The position numbers were made by a program, and so were the translations under genes. From NCBI GenBank assembly GCA_000708835.1, contig DF237359.1, positions 1 through 64,000 of the forward strand: DNA of 64,000 nt. The letters run 5' to 3'. This document shows, in pieces, positions 56,501 to 64,000 of this stretch; position 1 is the first letter of the stretch, and each line of letters opens with the position of its first letter. Source of the DNA: Klebsormidium nitens. Its lineage: Eukaryota; Streptophyta; Klebsormidiophyceae; Klebsormidiales; Klebsormidiaceae. Below the pieces are notes generated by a model that did not search any database, was not told the origin of the DNA, and saw only the letters and a program-made list of their open reading frames with translations.

Positions 56501-59500
56501 GGGGCTATATGAATACCACTCGTTCACACCGTGCTGACGCTCGGACGAGAGAGGAATGTGCAGATCGCTGACAAGAATCCATCGTACCTGAGTTCATGTC
56601 GGCTTCGTTCCAGGGCTTCACTTGGTCGGCTGGAAGCGGTGCCTGGTACCTGCAACCGGGAAGGTGGGTAACAGTCAACTTCAACCCTTCCAACATGCTA
56701 AGGAACGGATATTAGAAGGAAAGGATACGTTTTGAAAGGGTTCCGAAACCCTTGTGAAGCGCCACAGGTGCTGATGGATGGAGGCAGAATGGACCGCCAA
56801 ATTGAAGATTGTGTCTGTTGAGGGATTTCTTTATGTAATTTCCACGTGTTTGCATTCCGAAATAGCTGTTATTAAAACGTAAAAGAGGAGGATCCGTCCG
56901 ATGAGATTACCGAAAGACTTTAGTTCATAACGGCCCTTCGACGCTGCAAACATAAGCCCTTCTTTCTCCAGTCAGAGAGTCTCTATCGTCGGAACCAAGC
57001 GGCTAAAGCCTGGGCATAATGGCAGCTCAGAGTTGAAAGAGCTTGAACTTTCGACAAGTGAAATGAACGAACTTGTTCCAATTCTCCACGAACCGCACAA
57101 AGTGCTTCGAGGAATGGCCCATAACTAAACCTACGCTCCTCGCTTGCCGACTGAGAGATGACTTTCTTCGCAACAGCGAAGCGGTAAGCGGTTCGGAGTT
57201 AGAGTCTTGAGAAAAAATGGAGGGAAGAGATGATGAGCCATTTTGAAAGAGCAGCTTTGAAGGAAAGTTTAAAACCACTGGGGCGGATGAGGCACCCTGT
57301 TTCGATAGGAAAGACACTCGGGGGTGAGCAGCACGATCCGCGTTTCCGCCAAAAACATGAGCCGCTTCGGAGGAGTGGATTCTAGGACGGAAAAACAAAA
57401 AGGAATGCGGTCTTTTGTAGGAAAAATCGGATTACAGCTGCGACCTCACCCTGTGGTCGTCGTATCCAGCTCCTTGGTCGACAGCGTGATGGTGATCATC
57501 GAAACGTGGCGGGTCGTCTCGATCCTGCAGGCCATGTGTGCGCACAGTGATCAGATCTGTTTCTTCCGGACTCGCTGACGTCAGCCTGACGCCATGACGT
57601 CTGACTCTTTAGGAGCTTTTCGATCCAGACGGCAAGTGGTTTCAATTGGTTTTGTCCAATTTGGAATCCGCAGGGCTTGAGCGACGGAGCAGGACAAGGC
57701 AGTAGGAAAGAGGCAGTGCGCCTTCGCTTCTTGAATCGGTGTCTGGACGGTGGTTGTCCTGGGAGTAGAATCATGGACGCGCGCCATTTGTGCAAGGGGC
57801 CAACTTCTTAGATTCAGATCGTCCAGAACAGCAGGTCACGGAATATTATGCGTCGGACAGAAATTGACAGCATATGACCACTGAGCTTGCTTGAGAGCAA
57901 CAGCGTAACATCCTCGAATGACTTAATACGACTTAAAGCAGAATTGGGTCAATCGAAAACATAACATCGTTTTCCATGTTCATTCCCGATTGAGGTGTCT
58001 GAGTAGTGACATTTTCAAATTTGAAGAGTGAGGGCAGCAATCGAGTTTCGATTATTTGGATCAGTAAACAGGATATAACCATGGCTAAGAAGCTGTAGGA
58101 AAAGTCATTGAGCAGACAAACTCACGGCTGCAAGCCCTCCTCCAACGGCTGCCACGTGTCTGTGATGTCGGTGGAGCCGATGGCGGTGTTTTGGTGCAGA
58201 CCAACGATACGCCTCTGCAATTGATGCAATGAACGATGATGTTGTAAGGGGGGAGGAATACTCCAATTCAGTGGAAGGGCATACGGAAAACATGCTCGTA
58301 TCCAACCGACCAACTGTGCCCTGAGCCGCACTTCACCAAAAACCTGACACCAAAAGACTCTATGGATAGGAATAGCAAAAAGGAGATCAACCAAACATTT
58401 CGTCGTTCTAGATGCATCCCTTGTAAGATACTTCAAATCGTGGTCAGAGTGCGGATGCGCTGGAAAACTAGCTACACGGAAAGTTCGCTCAAAGTTTGGG
58501 GGGCACGGTAGCATGCCAGGCATAATGGCGTGGAAGTTATGCTGCTGTGTTTGTTCAAAAAAGGCAATTTACAACCGACGTTACAGCGACACTCGATCAA
58601 AACTGTCAAAGAGCATCACTCAAGATTTCAACTTCAGATTGGCCCTCGGCCTTGCCTTTCTGAGCACAGTCAATCCGGAAGCCAGATCATTCTCGGGTAA
58701 GCTGTTACCTTCAGCTTGACGCATCAGCAAAACGACCCGCTAGACCATTGAACAAACCGTCCATTACACAGCCTCCATCTCAAGACACGTCACCAACAGT
58801 GTCCTGAACCATGCAAGAACCTCGTTGCAGAAGCCCTCCGTGTAAGTGAGCAACTTCACCACATCGGACCATCTTTCTTGACAGAGCAGGAGGGCATTCA
58901 CCGGAGTCTGGAAAATTTGCTGCCTACCTTCAAGATCTCAGCAATTGTCACGGTCTTGTTGATGGCACGGCCCATGGCCTTAAGGACGATCTCGCTGGCT
59001 CCTTTCTCCTGCAAGCAGTGCACACCGGATCAGATTCCATTCCAAAAGCCTAATCATTGCTGCACATGGCCATCTTCAATGTTTGTTCTCGACTCTTCAG
59101 AGTGCGGGTCAGACTCCGAGACCGTCAGCACAGCGAAGAGGAGAGCATCCACAAGGACAACGGAAGCACCGTGAGGCAGAAGCACAAGCTTCATACGTTG
59201 AGAAATCAAGCCTCCAGAGAATGTATCGCAGAGAGGTTGGCAGAAAGGGTGACTTGTAGACATTTTGAGACGCTAGAACTTGCAACCGGGCTTGTCCACA
59301 CCAGCGGGAAGATTAAAGAGCAGCATCTTACAGGTAAATAAAAAACTGGCAACATTATATTTTTGTCCAGATCTGAAGGTGGTTTCGACATCAGCTTCCA
59401 AAGAACTCGTCGCGCCAAGAGTGGTGCACAGAGCTCAAGCGAGTCTGATGAGCAGCAACTGCCGTCTGTCACAGTCCTCAATCGTTATGAACAACGTCAC

Positions 59501-60447
59501 CTGCGGCTTGGACGACAGGATCACTTGCAAAACACCTTACCATCCGTGCTACAGATTCTCAAGTTTCAGCAGCAATGTTTCCGTGGCCCCAAGCATCTCC
59601 AGGGTCTGGAATGAGTCTTGGGGTAGCATTGACTACGCAGCAAACAATGCGACGCCGCAACACAACATATTTTTCAGGACACGAAGGCCTCAGCAACCTT
59701 CAGCAGAGATCTAGCAGACTCTTGCTGAAGGCAGGCCCACCCTGAACAAACACACTCACTGGATCACGGAACACTATAAGAGAAATGAGATTGCACTTCT
59801 GCAACAGCGAATCCTATAAAAATCTTCAAGAGCGCAGAAGCTCAAGGAAGCGTGCTGTCTGTTTCCATTACCGAGCATGTCAATGCAATGGAGCTCTCTG
59901 AACATGCTGTCAACAGAAGTAGGATCATAGCGGAACATGATTGCATCAGAGTGTATGTATTTGGACACGTGTCTTGAGCCGTGCTTATCAATATCCGGGA
60001 TCAAGGCACATTCAATGTATCAGCATTCTTCAGCTTTGGAACGGACACCATTTCATCGACGTAGAACAAGTTTCTACGATGTTCAGGGCCAAACACTGTC
60101 TGATGGTCTTTCGGCAAGTGCCATTGAAGAGAGAGTGGTGCCACATAAAAGAATAGTGATCATATAATACATTGCACCAAGCAGCACATAATAGCCCCGA
60201 CAAACTCGCCAGGACTAGTGCCGACCTCCGAACTTGTAGACCAATGAAAACTGCAGGCTCCTCCCTAAGGCTACAGTCAACCAATAAAATAAAACTGTTG
60301 GCATTGCGGAAACAAAGGGCTCACCTGGAGCATGGTCAAACTGTACGTGATGTAGTTGCGAAGCTTCCCCTGCGTGGTGATCCTGATCTCATTCTCCTTA
60401 ATCGGTTCCTCTACCCGTGGCTTCTCCACTCTCTGATAACGATCCAT
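53551..60447 (-). CDS. ALBA-domain RNA/DNA-binding protein with RGG tail
   Basis: Nine exons: 60447-60325, 59008-58928, 58214-58126, 57524-57450, 56649-56588, 56281-56219, 55235-54975, 54285-54214, 53666-53551. All phases fit, giving 245 aa. Residues about 18-115 are a plant ALBA domain: ENEIRITTQGKLRNYITY, AMGRAINKTVTIAEILK, RRIVGLHQNTAIGSTDITDT, ETTRHVSMITITLSTKELDT. YQAPLPADQVKPWNE follows the domain as in plant homologues. The rest (about 137-245) is made of four RGG/RG-rich exons with interspersed MDPQNGGGVYMMPQGGYGG and a GYGMPMQ end. This layout matches the long ALBA proteins of plants (ALBA4-6 class), which bind RNA and occur in stress granules and on chromatin R-loops. Exon 7 has two decayed tandem copies in front of it. 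Confidence 0.93.
55260..55417 (-). repeat. two decayed copies of ALBA exon 7 acceptor region
   Basis: The functional acceptor is at 55235, followed by NGGGENQAEGYVQDGEE. Copies have acceptors at 55322 and 55417, so the spacing is 87 and 95 bp, shorter than in other genes. The farther copy keeps NGGGENQAESHVQDCG; the nearer one is more altered. Each copy has an intact cag. Confidence 0.85.
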
Positions 60448-61484
60448 CCCAAGCGCCGGGAACACGGTACTCTAGCGCGGCAGCGTCCAATTAAAGTGGT
60501 AGCAATTCCTGCTGAAAAGCCCTGGTAGCTCGGGTTGCGAGAAGGAACGCTGACCGAGCAGCCCAAGTTCTGAACAAACCCGCCTTCAAATGCCGGAGTC
60601 GGTGTTGAAGACAAACTAGCACAAGCGCATGAGATCAGCAGCCAGGTCTCAGGGAGGAACGCCAAAGTAGACGACTGCTCCCTGTCTGCACCAGACCAAA
60701 GCTGCTGGCGGCACGGCTCTGAAATGGCTCTGGAATGGCAGGGAGAGATAGAGAAAAGAAATTGATTCAAAGGCATTGAGCAAAGCTTGAGCCTTGAGCA
60801 GTGAACAAAGACCAAGTCAAAATGGAGTCAGCGTCAGACTCCCAGAAAGATACCTCAAGAAAAAACCAGTTCTTTACCGTTAGATAAGATCTGGCTTGGT
60901 TTGTACGGTTCGATTCGCTTTCATCCGACGTCATGTGCACGTCATGAGTCGGGACAGCGCAATACTTTTTGCTTTATTGACACAATGTTTGCAACGAAGA
61001 CTCTGGTCAACTTCCTCGGGAGATTTAACCCGCTCCGCAACGATTAAACTCTGCTCAAGGGTATATAACCCGGACCGGTTTGTTTCCATATTCTGCCAAA
61101 AGTTGGTTTATAGATGTTTCGTGTCAAGAAGGAAAATGCGAAGCGCCAAAAAAGGGCACCACGTATTACGTAACCGCCTGAGCAGCAGGCGGCTACAGAC
61201 GCGCCCTCAAAAGACTTGAGCGCGCACATGAAATTATTGAGTTTGATGAGCGGCAGCAACTTCAAGTCTTACAATTTGACATGGCGCTTGAACGGCAAGC
61301 ACTGATCGGCCTTCCTTTCTTTGCTGCCACCATTTCCTGGAGGCTTTGTTTGGAATGCTGACATCAACCGAGCACCTCAGGAGCACAGGGAAAAGACATC
61401 TGGGGGCCCCTATCGATTGTTAGTTCTTCACCGGCCGGTGTTCTTTCAAGTATTTCGCAAGGTCAAGCTTCCTAATTGTGCGAC
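60448..61484. promoter_or_regulatory. divergent intergenic region between ALBA and a small secreted protein gene
   Basis: The ALBA gene starts leftward at 60447 and the next gene rightward at 61485, so about 1 kb holds both promoters. No coding exon is recognised, although short open frames exist around 61220-61340. Confidence 0.4.
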
Positions 61485-64000
61485 ATGGCTTGTAAGTCCT
61501 GCCATGGTCGGGCTCTCGTTTCACAAACAGTGGTACTCGTTCTCTTGTTGCTCCTGAGCGACATCAGCAGTGTGGATGCGAAGAAAAAGAGCTACAAGGG
61601 TACATACATGGTAAGAGATTTTATTCATTTCAGTTCTGCATCCCACAGAACAGGGGCACAATCCAGCATCAAGATGAAAATGGTGGAGTTTGGCACAAGA
61701 GGGGCCTACATTCTTACATGGCTTCAAACCTGAGTATCTGCTGACTCTCATAAAATTTGCCCGCAAACGGAGAAAGGCGTATGGCATTCTGACCGTTCCA
61801 GAAGCATCAAAAATTTTCCAGTATAGAACTGCACTTGCAGAGACTTGCAGAATGCTGAGATACGAACTCAAGAATGTCAAGATTGTAAAAGGAGGTCTTG
61901 GGAGTGTCTTGGAAGGTGCTCGTAAGATCCATCTCTCTGGGTGGTGGGCTTTTCATTCCAGATCAAAGGTACTTTCTTGGCACTCAGGACTGCTTGTTCC
62001 GATGCAATCGCTGCTTCACTTCAAGAACGCGACTCTGTTGCCAGACTTTCTGTGGTGGTGAATCTGCTCAACCTCCGGACTGGATGATACATGTTACATA
62101 AAAAGCCGCCAAGCCCTTACATGGACTTTCCACCCCCTTTGACAGGCTTATGAAGCTGCATGAGACCAAAGATTCTACTGTCAGTCAATTTTGCTAAGCC
62201 AATCCTGCTATGTTTGCCTTTGACCACGCTCAGTTGCTTGTGCCGAGGTTCACTCTGTTTGACATTGGTGAATGATGGACTCTGTATATTTAAATCCTGG
62301 GGGTTAGCTTTAGTAATGGCAAATGCAAGACCCCTTCCAAGCTCGGGCTTTAGCTGATCGCCCTGGGTAAGTGTGCTAATCTAAACGGGGTGGCCTTTGT
62401 GCGTAGGAAAAAGGAGTCCGGCTGTTACGAGATGATTGCGAGCTTTCAATCCAGAGGTGAGCAGCAGAGCAAACATGCCTTGAGAATGTAAGGGTAGGTT
62501 GACATGTTGACTAAGTCGACTTGGGCTGCAAAAGTACTGGGCAAAGACCTCAAGAAATTGTACTCATGACTCGCAGCTCGAGATACAGCCTCCTGAGTGA
62601 AAATGTAGCAGATCGCAATGGATGCACAGAGTTTCAGTCATGTCTGAGGGTAACTGCAGATCACATGGGAATCAATGACCTGTCCCTCTTGGCAGAACCA
62701 CGGAACCATGACTTAGGAAGGTCGCATCCAAGAACCAGACTTTGACTGACAGTCTGAGGACTGTCTTTTTTGTCTTATCAGCAGAATTCTTTTACTGTCA
62801 AGTTATGGTCCTGTTGGACGCTGGAAGTCGTCCTGGTGGATTCCATAGTAATACAAGGATTCACTTTCATGTATTTATTGCTGGGTAAACCGATCTTACG
62901 GATCTCGGACTGGACTGCCAAAAGCTGTCTGATTCCACCTTTTGTTAGGTTAGCCATGCCTCGTTAAAGGACCTTTGATTCCAATGATTGCCCTGTTTGG
63001 AAATGAGGATAGACGAAAGAGGCAAGGGGAGTGACACTTCTGGAAGGTCTTGATATACCCGTACTGCCATTCAAAGTCGCCCCCCAAGTCCACGAATAAG
63101 TATTTTGAAAGTTTTTTCGTTTTCGCAACGGCCAGATCATGCCTGCTAAAAACGTTTTTTGGTCCAAAAATCCTTGTTTTTTCATCTCAACTTTTCGACC
63201 AGGCAGCAAATAATTTCCGGAAATTTTCGACCTGGGGTAAAACAATTGATTTACTATGCGAATTCAAAGTGGCAGTACGGTCGTGACGGGGATTCAAGAC
63301 ACATTGACTGGCTGCGCAGCATGACAGGGATGCCGACAACGCAGTTTCTTGTAGATCAGTGCACCTCATGCTGTGATCCAAGAAGGGGCAAAGAAAGAAA
63401 GCCATTATGCCCGCTTTTCTGTGCATCAGCGGGTCGATACTCTGTTAACTTCCACCAGCCATAGACACCCTCTAAGTGGTGTGGTACTGTTGGATGGCTT
63501 GGCAGGCGCCCTTTTCCTGACGCCCCTTCTGTTGTTTCGATCTTTCGTTCTCAGTTTCGCTTTCCCTTCTGGAAATGGTCTTTTCTGACGCTTTGCTCAT
63601 CGTATTCTCAGAACCGGGGGCCCCTGCATGACGAGCAGTATCAACAAGGAGAACTGCATACTCCGGTGCATGAACCCGGAGTGTTATGAACAGGTTTACG
63701 GGTTGGACTCGGTGAGTTTGTGACGTGGTCCTTTACCCATGACTCTCAAAGCTTTCGAACTTTCGGATCCCCGAAGGAGACTCAAGAGACAAGGCACCAG
63801 ACATTCAGGGCTGCAATCTGTTGGCGATTCTTTGAGAAAAGCAGAAAGAGAAGGAAGAAGAGAGCATTATGCTCATTTAAAAACAGACTATGTAGAGAAG
63901 AATATACTGCAGACAGTAATATGCACGAGAAATCTTTCCCCACTGCAGTCATGGTGCTAGACAAGATCCTGTTGCTTTTGCTGCTTACGTTGGATCTCTT
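61485..64000 (+). CDS. small secreted Cys-rich protein, DUF4787-like (partial, runs off the window)
   Basis: The first exon, 61485-61610, encodes 42 aa: a signal-type hydrophobic segment (VVLVLLLLLSDISSVDA) followed by basic KKKSYKGTYM and a donor gtaaga. A later exon, 63612-63711, reads PCMTSSINKENCILRCMNPE then CYEQVYGLDS and ends at gtgagt. This Cys pattern resembles the conserved small secreted proteins grouped as DUF4787 in plants and animals. The phases of the two exons do not fit directly (0 versus 2), so at least one exon between them is missing or the first donor is different. The rest of the gene lies beyond the window. An open frame at 61690-62061 within the interval has no known domain. 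Confidence 0.5.

Noticed and set aside
61690-62061. Open frame of 123 codons as a gene or transposase
   Set aside because: Coding-like in part, but no recognisable domain or motif, and it lies within an apparent intron.

Overview
This window is nuclear DNA of a eukaryote in the green plant lineage. It holds eight protein-coding genes, nearly all split into short exons by GT-AG introns. The gene families are typical of streptophytes: a plant-type O-fucosyltransferase, an expansin, an ALBA-RGG protein, a single-domain PDIL5-1-type protein and a sucrase/ferredoxin-like protein. Base composition is balanced and there are no operons or bacterial signals. A charophyte alga of the Klebsormidium type is my best guess, but it is an inference. 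For six genes the exons can be joined into an uninterrupted reading frame in which every splice phase agrees, so those models are strong.

Layout: O-fucosyltransferase-like (minus, 9280-876, 10 exons, 686 aa); a divergent intergenic region; expansin-like (plus, 10966-14679, 4 exons, 316 aa); sucrase/ferredoxin-like thioredoxin-fold protein (plus, 16902-22752, 6 exons, 602 aa); an unrecognised gene (plus, 24544-27893, about 8 exons); an intergenic region with a decayed copy of the last amidase exon; a secreted amidase with two Cys-rich modules (minus, 43027-31173, 15 exons, 715 aa); about 4.3 kb without a clear gene; PDIL5-1-type thioredoxin protein (minus, 51523-47354, 4 exons, 141 aa); a frameshifted pseudogene (52203-53226); ALBA-RGG RNA-binding protein (minus, 60447-53551, 9 exons, 245 aa); and the start of a small secreted Cys-rich protein gene (plus, from 61485) that runs off the end. 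Several products probably pass through the secretory route or act in the wall (fucosyltransferase, expansin, amidase, PDIL5-1). I see no evidence that the genes form one pathway.

The most striking feature is an architecture repeated across the window. At many exon-intron junctions the DNA is a tandem array of units, most of about 130-175 bp. Each unit holds the end of an intron plus the adjoining piece of exon. Only the unit joined to the complete exon is functional; the others are progressively decayed echoes inside the intron. Arrays carrying acceptor sites always lie 5' of the exon, and arrays carrying donor sites always lie 3' of it. I see clear arrays in the O-fucosyltransferase (six junctions), expansin, amidase (exons 3, 7, 13), PDIL5-1 (six echoes) and ALBA genes, and a weaker case in the sucrase/ferredoxin gene. 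This looks like a general local process of intron growth by tandem duplication of splice boundaries, and it could supply competing splice sites or alternative exons.
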